From Dyadobacter sp. CY343 (lineage in GTDB: Bacteria; Bacteroidota; Bacteroidia; Cytophagales; Spirosomataceae): a DNA stretch of 64,000 bases. Below the pieces are notes generated by a model. That model was not told where the DNA came from. It saw only the letters and a program-made list of their open reading frames with translations, and made no database searches. Made by a program: the position numbers and the translations under genes. Where the stretch lies: positions 1,240,001-1,304,000 of the forward strand of contig NZ_JAJUXK010000001.1 in the NCBI RefSeq assembly GCF_021390335.1, read 5' to 3'. Positions within the stretch are counted from its first letter, which is position 1; each line of letters begins with the position of its first letter. This document shows, in pieces, positions 10,245-18,462 of the stretch.

Positions 10245-10652
10245 ATGTTCAAAAGCAAGAGGGCGCTCCAGATCGTGATTGCTATTTTGGCAGCTGCCCC
10301 GCTGGTGTCCGGAATATTGGGATTAGCGGGTATCTACAATCCACTCTTTTCTGAGACGCTTCCGGCGGATTTGGTTTTGGATAGTAACCTGCGGTTCCTG
10401 AATGCTGTGTCTGTCGCAGTTGCAATAGCTTTCTATTGTATCCTACCGGTTATTGAAAAGGAGACTTTCGCGTGCAGGGTGATTTGCAGCGCAATATTAT
10501 TGGGCGGGCTTGCCAGGTTAATATCGATCTATGAATTGGGTATACCGCCTTTTTTTATCAGCGCCTCGTTGATCCTGGAACTCCTTTCGCCAATCCTGAT
10601 TATGTACTGGCAGCGGCGGATCGCTGTGCGGGTAATACGCGATAAGAATTGA
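10245..10652 (+). CDS. DUF4345-type small integral membrane protein
   Basis: This 135-residue protein is almost wholly hydrophobic, with four predicted transmembrane helices (about 8-30, 48-67, 76-95, 98-120) and a basic C-terminal tail. The pattern, including the start ALQIVIAILAAAPLVSG and the central LRFLNAVSVAVAIAFY, resembles DUF4345 proteins of unknown function. It begins 19 bases after the FG-GAP gene, so it may be the last gene of that transcript, but nothing ties its role to glycan uptake. Confidence 0.75.
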   Translation: MFKSKRALQIVIAILAAAPLVSGILGLAGIYNPLFSETLPADLVLDSNLRFLNAVSVAVAIAFYCILPVIEKETFACRVICSAILLGGLARLISIYELGIPPFFISASLILELLSPILIMYWQRRIAVRVIRDKN

Positions 10653-10665
10653 TTTTTTAATTTCA

Positions 10666-10705
10666 GACAAAAAAATAACCCCAACATTTCGCAGCCGGGG
10701 TTATT
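10666..10705 (-). terminator. Rho-independent terminator, probably bidirectional
   Basis: Perfect 9-bp arms AATAACCCC (10674-10682) and GGGGTTATT (10697-10705) surround a 14-base loop. An A-tract at 10667-10675 becomes a U-tract on the minus strand, so it terminates the leftward gene ending at 10725. It also lies after the rightward gene ending at 10652. Confidence 0.8.
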
Positions 10706-10724
10706 CTCAAACTTATACTTCGGA

Positions 10725-11444
10725 TTAATTCGGATCGGAAGTACTTTTTTTATCTTTCCGTTTCTTCTTCGATTTGCTGTCCGACATATCAGACTTTGAT
10801 GCGTTGCCTGAGCTCTCATTCAGGTTACTTTTTGTCGCATCCGTTTCGTTGGCAGGGACCGGGCTGCCTGTGGTACCTGTTGCCTGCGGCCATGCGGATG
10901 TTCCGTTTGCGCTGTTACCCTGGGTTTGGGTGCCGGAGGTATTGCTTGTTTTGTTACTGTTATTATCCGCGGCCCGGGTTTGCGACTGGGGTGTGATAGC
11001 ACCTGTTGTACCTGTTGCCTGCGGCCACGCCGAAGTTCCACCCGCGCTGCTTCCCTGCGACTGAGTCGAGTTTCCGCTGGTTCCCTGCGTACCGTTACTT
11101 TCGGGAATTGCCGAGTTGGTATTGCCCTGACTCGCGGGCTGCTGTCCCGTAGGATTTATAGCGTTGTTGGTAGTCTTAGTATTCTGCGTTCCTGAGTTCG
11201 AATTATCCTGGGTTCCGCTGTTGCTCTGCGTCGCCGGAATATCCTGACTACCAGTGCGCTGTCCCGTAGGATTGATTGCATTGTTGGTAGTGCTGTTATT
11301 TTGTGATCCGGAAGTGGAGCTACCCTGCTGGGTTGTGGTATTTGATCCCTGTTTCGGCATATTTTGATTGGTGGTACTTTGTGCATAAAGCGTTCCGCCT
11401 GCAATAAGCATCAATGCGGCGATACCTGTTGTTATTTTTTTCAT
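10725..11444 (-). CDS. Secreted low-complexity Ser/Thr/Asn/Gln/Gly-rich protein
   Basis: This 239-residue protein has a clear signal peptide (MKKITTGIAALMLIAGGTLYA, cleavage before QS) followed by about 190 residues of Ser/Thr/Asn/Gln/Gly-rich sequence with no predicted fold. It contains two exact internal repeats (TTNNAINPTGQ twice; GTSAWPQATGTTG twice) and ends in a lysine-rich tail (KSKKKRKDKK). I do not recognise a family. Composition suggests an intrinsically disordered periplasmic or surface protein; a stress or matrix role is possible but unsupported. It lies between its terminator and the large tandem array, which begins about 80 bases upstream of its start. Confidence 0.75.
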   Translation of the reverse strand: MKKITTGIAALMLIAGGTLYAQSTTNQNMPKQGSNTTTQQGSSTSGSQNNSTTNNAINPTGQRTGSQDIPATQSNSGTQDNSNSGTQNTKTTNNAINPTGQQPASQGNTNSAIPESNGTQGTSGNSTQSQGSSAGGTSAWPQATGTTGAITPQSQTRAADNNSNKTSNTSGTQTQGNSANGTSAWPQATGTTGSPVPANETDATKSNLNESSGNASKSDMSDSKSKKKRKDKKSTSDPN

Positions 11445-11523
11445 GGTATGGTTAATGTTGATGAATGTAGTTCATTTAGCAATTTCCGTTCCAGAACCGA
11501 TTTCCTCAGGCGCGTTTCATTGT

Positions 11524-13329
11524 ATGTATCAAACCAATTCCCCGCCTCACCTCACAGAGTTTCGCATAGCCGCAGAGCGGCTCCCTGTTTCTAGAAATAG
11601 GTTTCACATTTATTGCATAGCCCCGGCGGGGCTTCCTGTTTCTAGAAAGGCACCGGAGTTCATTGAAAGGCCCCAGCGGGACCTCCGCGAATTAGCCATC
11701 AATAAGGAACAGGAGGCCCCGCCGGGGCCAAATATTTATTATCAATTGTCTTTTCTAGAGACAGAGAGCTCCTCCGGAGCTCATGTATCGAACCAATTCC
11801 CCGCCTTACAACATTTGGCATTGCCGCAGAGCGGCTCCATGTTTCTAGGAATAGGTTTCACATTTATTGCATAGCCCCGGCGGGGCTTCCTGTTTCTAGA
11901 AAGGCACCGGAGTTCATTGAAAGGCCCCAGCAGGACCTCCGCGAATTAGCAATCAATAAGGGACAGGAGGCCCCGCCGGGGCCAAATAATTACTATCGAT
12001 TGTTTTTCCTAGAAACAGACAGCTCCTCCGGAGCTCATTTATCAAATCAATTCCCCGCCCAACCTCACAGAGTTTCGCATCGCCGCAGAGCGGCTCCCTG
12101 TTTCTAGAAATAGGTTTCACATTTATTGCACAGCCGCAGAGCGGCTCCCTGTTTCTAGAAAGGCACCGGAGTTCATTGAAAGGTCCCAGCGGGGCTTCCT
12201 GTGAATTGCAATCAATAAGGGACAGGAGGCCCCGCCGGGGCCAAATATTTACTATCGATTGTCTTTTCTAGAAACAGACAGCTCCTCCGGAGCTCATTTA
12301 TCAAATCAATTCCCCGCCCAACCTCACAGAGTTTCGCATAGCCGCAGAGCGGCTCCCTGTTTCTAGAAATAGGTTTCACACATTTATTGCATAGCCCCAG
12401 CGGGGCTTCCTGTTTCTAGAAAGGCACCGGAGTTCATTGGTAAGGCCCCAGCGGGGCCCCTGTGAATTGCAATCAATAAGGAACAGGAGGCCCCGCCGGG
12501 GCCAAATAATTACTATCGATTGTCTTTTCTAGAAACAGACAGCTCCTCCGGAGCTCATTCATCAAATCAATTCCCCGCCTAACCTCACAGAGTTTCGCAT
12601 CGCCGCAGAGCGGCTCCCTGTTTCTAGAAACAGGTTTCACATTTATTGCATAGCCCCGGCGGGGTTCCTGTTCTAGAAAGGCACCGGAGTTCATTGAAAG
12701 GCCCCAGCGGGACCTCCGCGAATTAGCAATCAATAAGGGACAGGAGGCCCCGCCGGGGCCAAATATTTACTATCGATTGTCTTTTCTAGAAATAGAGAGC
12801 TCCTCCGGAGCTCATGTATCAAACCAATTCCCCTCCTCATCTAACAGAGTTCCGCATAGCCGCAGAGCGGCTCCCTGTTTCTAGAAATAGGTTTCACATT
12901 TATTGCATAGCCCCGGCGGGGCTTCCTGTTCTAGAAAGGCACCGGAGTTCATTGAAAGGCCCTAGCAGGACCTCCGCGAATTAGCAATCAATAAGGAACA
13001 GGAGGCCCCGCCGGGGCCAAATATTTACTATCGATTGTTTTTTCTAGAAACAGGGAGCTCCTCCGGAGCTCATGTATCAAACCAATTCCCCTCCTCATCT
13101 AACAGAGTTCCGCATAGCCGCAGAGCGGCTCCCTGTTTCTAGAAATAGGTTTAACACATTTATTGCATAGCCCCAGCGGGGCTTCCTGTTTCTAGAAAGG
13201 CACCGGAGTTCATTGAAAAGCCCCAGCGGGACCTCCGCGAATTAGCAATCAATAAGGAACAGGAGGCCCCGCCGGGGCCAAATAATTACTATCGATTGTT
13301 TTTCTAGAAACAGGGAGCTCCTCCGGAGC
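11524..13329. repeat. Seven-copy ~258 bp tandem array of hairpin modules
   Basis: Seven head-to-tail units end at 11782, 12036, 12295, 12556, 12813, 13071 and 13329, with lengths 259, 254, 259, 261, 257, 258 and 258. Each unit holds five short GC-rich hairpins with 3-base loops: GCCGC-AGA-GCGGC, GCCCC-GGC-GGGGC, GGCCCC-AGC-GGGACC (imperfect), GGCCCC-GCC-GGGGCC and GAGCTCC-TCC-GGAGCTC. Several hairpins are joined to the palindrome CCTGTTTCTAGAAACAGG or parts of it, in both orientations. Unit lengths do not conserve a reading frame, so the array is non-coding. It occupies the whole gap between two leftward genes. Function is unknown: REP-like satellite, structured RNA array or protein-binding array are all open. 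Confidence 0.95.
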
Positions 13330-13427
13330 CTTAGAGTTTGCGGAATCCGCAATCAAAAGCTTCATTCCCCGGATATTTTACAAGCATTTGCATCATTGGG
13401 AGATATGTTGGGAACGGGTCGTGGCAG

Positions 13428-13703
13428 TTACAGAAATCTGAAAATGTATAATGTGAGCGAAATAATGACAATAATGCCCGTAACCCAAACCTTGTCCTTC
13501 CAGGGTCGGTGCCGTAGCACATATTTGATTCCGAAAGTCAAAATGACCGCAATAATGAACGTGATGGAATACTGGCTGAAAGTCGTTTCGGTTGTATTCA
13601 GCGTCTTAAAGAGAAGAGATCTGGCAATTGAGTCCAGGCTGAAATAGTTTAACATGGTAAGCCAGAAACCCCACTTCTGCTCTTGCTGCTGGGTATGATC
13701 CAC
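13428..13703 (-). CDS. Small membrane protein of unknown function
   Basis: A 91-codon frame starts with GTG. It encodes a polar N-terminus (DHTQQQEQK) followed by hydrophobic stretches about 30-62 and 72-90, separated by a basic loop (KYVLRHRPWKDK). This is a believable two-helix inner-membrane protein with positive loops. I do not recognise a family and there is no ribosome-binding evidence, so the call rests on composition and on better coding character than the opposite-strand frames. It lies between the repeat array and the GH43 gene, all leftward. Confidence 0.5.
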   Translation of the reverse strand: MDHTQQQEQKWGFWLTMLNYFSLDSIARSLLFKTLNTTETTFSQYSITFIIAVILTFGIKYVLRHRPWKDKVWVTGIIVIISLTLYIFRFL

Positions 13704-13783
13704 GTATTTAATGGTTCAGTATCTTAAAATAAAATGAGCTTTTATGGGGAAAGGAATTCACCCGGGATACTTACTGACGGGTC

Positions 13784-14767
13784 CTATTTCTCGGCCATTA
13801 CCGGTACAATAACCTCTTTTCCTTTTACACTAAAATTATAAACACCGGCTTTTTCATCCCATTCTTTTACTACCGGCACTATGCGCGTTCTGCGCGGGCT
13901 TACTTTGTCTGATGCGTTGTGAATGTGATATGCATAATACAATTGCTTGTCAATCCCTTCAAAAAGATCACCGTGTCCTGATCCGTTCTCACCAACTATC
14001 GAGCGATGGATAATAGGGTTACTTTTATTTTTCATCCACGGCCCGTATGGTGAATCGGCTACGGCATAGCCAATCGCATAATCGATGTTCTCAAAATGGT
14101 TGGCTGAATAAAACAGGTAATATTTATTTTTTAGTTTGATAACCGTCGGGCCCTCCATGATCGGCGCCGATTTATAATTTGGCGTTGCCTCCCAGGGTTC
14201 TGTCTGTTCAAAACATTTTTTCAGGGTTCCGGGCTTTACCTTCCCGGTTTTCATGTCAAACTCGGCTGCATATAAGTAATTACCTTTATCAAAACGCACA
14301 CAATAGAGATAGTATTTACCATCGGTATCCTTGAAAATATAGGAGTCAATATTCTTCTCAGACCCATCAATAGGCCCGACTTCTTTTTGTCTGTACGGAC
14401 CCAATAACGCCCTAGACTCAGCCAAAACGGTTTGTTCATCGGCCGTGTAAGTGAGGTAATAAGTGCCTTTATCTTTGAATATCTGCGGCGCCCAGAAACC
14501 CTTTGTGCCAAATGTATGGTCGCCTTTGGTCAGGATCATACCAAGCGAATCCTGCGATTTCGCAGGCACCGACCATGTTTTCAGGTCTTTTGATTCTAAA
14601 AATGCGAATCCCTGCGGCCCGGCGCCCCCGCCTTTGGACCCGGTGAGGTAGTACCTGCCTCCCTCCACATAAATGGTTACATCCGCAAAGAAAATCTCTT
14701 GATTCGACTGAGCCAGCGCCTGCAATGCAGAGAAAAGGAGAAGAGAATAGATAAGGATTGACTTCAT
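13784..14767 (-). CDS. GH43 family glycosidase (beta-xylosidase/arabinanase type)
   Basis: This 327-residue secreted protein has a signal peptide ending about LQALAQ (residue 20) and a single five-bladed beta-propeller GH43 domain. The three carboxylates of the family are visible: Asp29 (FADVTIY, base), Asp141 (NIDSYIF, pKa modulator) and Glu205 (IMEGPTVI, acid). Repeated blade motifs such as KYYLFYSAN and APQIFKDKGTYYLTYTA are present. Family members cleave arabinose or xylose side chains or xylo-oligosaccharides; subfamily and substrate cannot be fixed by eye. It starts 5 bases after the AraC regulator upstream, suggesting co-transcription. Confidence 0.9.
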   Translation of the reverse strand: MKSILIYSLLLFSALQALAQSNQEIFFADVTIYVEGGRYYLTGSKGGGAGPQGFAFLESKDLKTWSVPAKSQDSLGMILTKGDHTFGTKGFWAPQIFKDKGTYYLTYTADEQTVLAESRALLGPYRQKEVGPIDGSEKNIDSYIFKDTDGKYYLYCVRFDKGNYLYAAEFDMKTGKVKPGTLKKCFEQTEPWEATPNYKSAPIMEGPTVIKLKNKYYLFYSANHFENIDYAIGYAVADSPYGPWMKNKSNPIIHRSIVGENGSGHGDLFEGIDKQLYYAYHIHNASDKVSPRRTRIVPVVKEWDEKAGVYNFSVKGKEVIVPVMAEK

Positions 14768-14772
14768 TTTTC

Positions 14773-15615
14773 TTAAATAACCAGTGAAGTAGGCGCGATG
14801 CCAAATTTCTTTTTGAAGGAATGTGAAAAGTGCGACAGGCTTTCAAACCCCAGATCAAGATAAATAGCAGAGGGTTTTACATGTTTGGTTTCAATGAGGT
14901 GCCTGGCTTCGTTAAGCCGTTTGTCTTGCAGCCAGTGACGGGGCGGGGCACCGAACGTTTTCAAAAAATCGCGCTTGAATGCCGCCAGACTGCGACCGGT
15001 AAGCTGCGCGAACTTCTTGATCGGGACATTGAAATGAAAGTTATTGAGCATGAATTTTTCCAGGTCGATCTTACTGGGATCAGAAAAATCGAACAAAAAG
15101 TTGCGAAGCCCCGGAAGTGCAAGCAGTAGCAATTTAACCCCTTCCTTCACCTTTAATATACCCATTTCGTCGGTCATGGCCGCCCCGGAGTTTCGGGCGT
15201 ACGGGACAATGGATTGAAAATATCCCCGCAGGAACTCGTTGGACGGAATCAGCAGATTGGGCGGACCGATATACTTCTGTTCCGCTTCCAGCTTTTCTTC
15301 CAGCGCAATCCTGCGCATCAGATCTTCCTGCAGGGATATTACGATTGTTTCATAGTGGCCTCCGCCGGCCGGATCGCCGGTCGCCGGGCCGCCGGCCGCC
15401 GGCGTTTTTGTGAGCGTACCGAGCTGGTTTCTGCCGACCAGCAGCATTTCACCCCCGTTCATTGAAATGGTTTGCACAGACGTTTCCAGCGTGAATTGGC
15501 CCGAAACCTGCAAAATAAGCGTATGGTGGTTCCAGAAACAGACCTTCTCCCGCCGTTCAGTAGAGAGGTAGGAATAAAAGATCACGCCGGGAAGGATTTC
15601 TGCTGGACTTTCCAT
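14773..15615 (-). CDS. AraC-family transcriptional regulator
   Basis: About 280 residues, taking the ATG at 15615 (MESPAEILPG), which sits just after the stop of the upstream gene; a longer frame starting at 15660 would overlap that gene. The N-terminal half is a divergent cupin-like sensor region. The C-terminal double helix-turn-helix (about 190-280) shows FAQLTGRSLAAFKRDFLK and the usual signature LGFESLSHFSHSFKKKFG. An odd, very GC-rich stretch at 15361-15403 encodes AAGGPATGDPAGGG inside the sensor half and looks like a local repeat expansion. As a neighbour of GH43 it may regulate that gene. Confidence 0.88.
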   Translation of the reverse strand: MESPAEILPGVIFYSYLSTERREKVCFWNHHTLILQVSGQFTLETSVQTISMNGGEMLLVGRNQLGTLTKTPAAGGPATGDPAGGGHYETIVISLQEDLMRRIALEEKLEAEQKYIGPPNLLIPSNEFLRGYFQSIVPYARNSGAAMTDEMGILKVKEGVKLLLLALPGLRNFLFDFSDPSKIDLEKFMLNNFHFNVPIKKFAQLTGRSLAAFKRDFLKTFGAPPRHWLQDKRLNEARHLIETKHVKPSAIYLDLGFESLSHFSHSFKKKFGIAPTSLVI

Positions 15616-15616
15616 T

Positions 15617-16588
15617 TTAACGTTGTAAGTAAGTGCCGCCAAGTATTGCGCCTGCGGCAAAAGTAGTATTTAAGGTATTCATTTCTTCCGGTGTAATTAC
15701 AATATCCATTGCTGCTGTATTTTCCGGCAAACGCGACCTGCGGCTCATGCTCACCAAAGGCATAATATGCTCGCCCTGGTCCTTCACCCAGGCAATCGCA
15801 AGCTGTGTAGGTGTACAACCTTTATCGTGGGCGAGTTGCTTTAATACTTCTACTTTTTGCAGGTTATGGATTAAATTTTCACCTTGAAAACGGGAGAAAT
15901 GGTCGCGATAATCGTTTTCCGGAAGCGGCGCTTTCAGTTCACCGGTCAGTAAGCCTTCGGCGGTATTGGCGAATGCCACTACACCAATACCTAATTCCCG
16001 GGCAGTTGGCAGCAGTTCGCTTTCTATCTGCCGATCGGCCAGCGAATAGCCGATTTCCAGCGCGCTGATCGGGTAAGTACTGTTGGCTTTGCGAAGTTGG
16101 TCTGCCGAAATTTCCGATACGCCAATGTAACGAACTTTACCTTCTTTGATCAGGTCGGCGACCGTTCCGATGATATCTTCCACAGGCACACTTTCATCCA
16201 TTCGACTGGGCTGGTAAAGATCAATTGTTTCAATCCCCAAACGCGTCAGCGAGTAGTTAATAAAATTTTTGATCGCGATAGGGCGCAGGTCCAGTCCCAG
16301 CCACTGACCATTGTGAAAGATAGCGCCAAACTTTACACTTATAAAAGCATCATCCCGTCTTCCTTTAATCGCTTTTCCGATCAGCATTTCATTGTGCCCG
16401 GCACCGTAAAAGTCTCCGGTGTTCAAAAAATTAATACCGCTGTCCAGCGCTTCATGGATCGTCGCGATACTTTCTGTTTCGTCGGGTGTGGGCCCGCCCC
16501 AGATAGAAGACATACGCATACAGCCCAAACCTAGTTTGGACACAAGCGGGCCGTTTTGGCCCAGGTGAATTTTTTTGATGTTTTTCAT
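15617..16588 (-). CDS. Aldo/keto reductase family oxidoreductase
   Basis: About 323 residues from the ATG at 16588 (MKNIKKIHLGQNG); a longer upstream frame lacks family similarity. It is a TIM-barrel NADPH-dependent reductase. The aldo/keto reductase Asp (NTGDFYG), Tyr (same motif) and Lys (SVKFGA) are present, but the usual catalytic His position reads DLYQPSR, with Ser in place of His. The nucleotide-binding end is represented by LVSMSRRSRLPEN. Substrate unknown; the family reduces aldehydes and ketones including sugars. It is first in a leftward group with AraC and GH43 (one-base gap to the regulator). Confidence 0.88.
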   Translation of the reverse strand: MKNIKKIHLGQNGPLVSKLGLGCMRMSSIWGGPTPDETESIATIHEALDSGINFLNTGDFYGAGHNEMLIGKAIKGRRDDAFISVKFGAIFHNGQWLGLDLRPIAIKNFINYSLTRLGIETIDLYQPSRMDESVPVEDIIGTVADLIKEGKVRYIGVSEISADQLRKANSTYPISALEIGYSLADRQIESELLPTARELGIGVVAFANTAEGLLTGELKAPLPENDYRDHFSRFQGENLIHNLQKVEVLKQLAHDKGCTPTQLAIAWVKDQGEHIMPLVSMSRRSRLPENTAAMDIVITPEEMNTLNTTFAAGAILGGTYLQR

Positions 16589-16720
16589 GATACAAAGGTC
16601 ATACATCAAACTGCGTCGAGAGTTGCTTCCACGGCTCAAATGTTTTGCCCGTGCGGCTCAGTAAGCGGGCATTCGCGTTCTGTTAAGAGAGGAAATTTAG
16701 GAGGTAATCTTCTTATTAAT

Positions 16721-16745
16721 GTCTTATCCTAAGACAATATATTTC
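16721..16745 (+). promoter_or_regulatory. Palindrome next to a -7-like element, upstream of the carboxylesterase
   Basis: GTCTTA-TCC-TAAGAC (16721-16735) is a perfect inverted repeat, followed at 16738-16745 by TATATTTC, one base off TAnnTTTG. It sits in the divergent region between the aldo/keto reductase and the esterase and could be an operator for either. No regulator is assigned. Confidence 0.35.
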
Positions 16746-16790
16746 TATTTACTACATTGCTTTCCAGAATCGGATTTAACTCTATTTTAG

Positions 16791-18428
16791 ATGAAAACTA
16801 TCTTTATTACTATGGTGCTCGCGGTGCAGATCATGCACGCTGCTTCGGCCCAATCTAAAAGTGCGGCGTCGCCTCCGCAGGCTAAAACTGCCAACGGAAC
16901 CGTGGAAGGTGTGCTGGAAGCGTCAGGTGTGCGGGCTTTTAAAGGTATACCTTTTGCGGCTCCACCGGTCGGTGAATTGCGCTGGCGCGAGCCACAACCG
17001 GTCAAAAACTGGACAGGCGTACGTAAAACGGTCAAATTTGGTCCGCGGGCAATGCAAAACGCAGTGTTCGGAGATATGGGCTTTCGCTCGGATGGAATGA
17101 GTGAGGATTGTTTGTACCTAAATGTATGGACACCTGCAAAGTCGGCGAATGAAAAACTTCCCGTTCTGGTCTATTTCTATGGCGGCGGTTTCATTGCCGG
17201 CGACGGTTCCGAAGGAAGGTACGATGGCGAAAGTATGGCCAAAAAAGGCATTGTAAGTCTCACGGTAAACTATCGGCTGGGTGCATTCGGATTTTATGCG
17301 TCAGCAGATCTTACCAAGGAATCACCGCACAAAGCATCAGGAAATTACGGCTATCTGGATCAGGCGGCTGCGCTGGCGTGGGTAAAGCAAAATATCGCCG
17401 CATTCGGAGGTGATCCCAACAAAGTGACTATTGCCGGAGAATCAGCCGGCTCGCTGTCGGTAAGTGCCCTGATGGCATCGCCGCTTTCCAAAGATCTGTT
17501 TGCAGCGGCAATAGGCGAAAGTGGCTCTGTATTGGGCACACTTCCTCCCGTGCCTCTGGCGGAGGCGGAGCAGGCGGGTGCCAAATTCAATGAGCAGGTT
17601 GGCAAAAAAACACTGGCAGAAATGCGCGCGATACCCGCCGAAGAATTGCTGAAAGCGACAGCTGGTCCGGGCGTGCCGCGGTTTTCATCTGCGGTAGATG
17701 GTTACTTTTTTCCAGAGCCGCCTTTAAAGACATTTCAGGAAGGAAAACAATCGCAGGTGCCGTTACTGGCAGGATGGAATACGGAGGAAATGAACTACCG
17801 GATGATCCTGGGTAAAGAAGCGCCGACGCTGGAAAACTACACAAAAGCTGTTCAGAAACTTTATGGGGAACAGGCTGATAAAGTTTTGAAGGAATATGCG
17901 GCTACCTCGGACGCAGAGGTGGAGCAAGTGGCAACTGACCTGGCCGGCGACCGTTTTATCGGTTTCGGTACCTGGAAATGGATTGATATCCAGAGCAAAA
18001 CTGGTGGAGGAAAACCAGTTTACCGCTATCTGTACGGCCGGCCGCGCCCTGCTATGAATGCGGAAGCTGGCAATGTAACAGCGAACCTGGCAGGCGGCGT
18101 TTCAAAAAGTACCGATGCTGCCCCAAAAGCGCCACTGCCCAAAGGCGCGGTGCATTCAGCTGAAATTGAGTACGCTATGGGCAATCTCTCATATAATAAA
18201 GTGTACGCCTGGACGCCGGAAGACCATCAAGTATCCGCTACCATGCAGGAGTACTTCGCCAATTTTATCAAAACATCAAATCCCAATGGAAAAGGTCTTC
18301 CTGAATGGTCACCTGTGAAGCCTGGGGGTGATGCAAAATATATGTACCTGGATGTGGATAGCCGGCTGGAAACCGATAAGCACAAGGGGCGGTATGTGCT
18401 GATGGATGCAATGGCTACCAAGAATTGA
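16791..18428 (+). CDS. Secreted type-B carboxylesterase
   Basis: This 545-residue alpha/beta hydrolase has a signal peptide ending near residue 20 (HAASAQ). It shows the oxyanion-hole GGGF (131-134), the family signature EDCLYLNVWTPAK (about 105-117), and the nucleophile elbow GESAGS with Ser218. The full length matches the family (about 500-550). The enzymes hydrolyse carboxylic esters; in this glycan-rich setting removal of acetyl or aryl groups from polysaccharide is plausible but inferred. It is monocistronic, facing away from the aldo/keto reductase and converging on the DUF1080 gene. Confidence 0.92.
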   Translation: MKTIFITMVLAVQIMHAASAQSKSAASPPQAKTANGTVEGVLEASGVRAFKGIPFAAPPVGELRWREPQPVKNWTGVRKTVKFGPRAMQNAVFGDMGFRSDGMSEDCLYLNVWTPAKSANEKLPVLVYFYGGGFIAGDGSEGRYDGESMAKKGIVSLTVNYRLGAFGFYASADLTKESPHKASGNYGYLDQAAALAWVKQNIAAFGGDPNKVTIAGESAGSLSVSALMASPLSKDLFAAAIGESGSVLGTLPPVPLAEAEQAGAKFNEQVGKKTLAEMRAIPAEELLKATAGPGVPRFSSAVDGYFFPEPPLKTFQEGKQSQVPLLAGWNTEEMNYRMILGKEAPTLENYTKAVQKLYGEQADKVLKEYAATSDAEVEQVATDLAGDRFIGFGTWKWIDIQSKTGGGKPVYRYLYGRPRPAMNAEAGNVTANLAGGVSKSTDAAPKAPLPKGAVHSAEIEYAMGNLSYNKVYAWTPEDHQVSATMQEYFANFIKTSNPNGKGLPEWSPVKPGGDAKYMYLDVDSRLETDKHKGRYVLMDAMATKN

Positions 18429-18462
18429 CGGAAACAGACGAATATGTAAGTATCAAAGCATT

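Noticed and set aside
11443-11874. Open frame of 143 codons through the first repeat units, and similar frames at 12473-12733
   Set aside because: They consist of translated hairpin modules; unit lengths of 254-261 bp do not keep a reading frame and the same frame is broken in other units.
11524-13329. CRISPR array
   Set aside because: Units are ~258 bp with nearly identical spacers, carry inverted modules and have no cas genes nearby; it is a tandem satellite.
13396-13647. 83-codon plus-strand frame opposite the small membrane protein
   Set aside because: The minus-strand frame has plausible membrane helices; this one has an erratic composition and no similarity.
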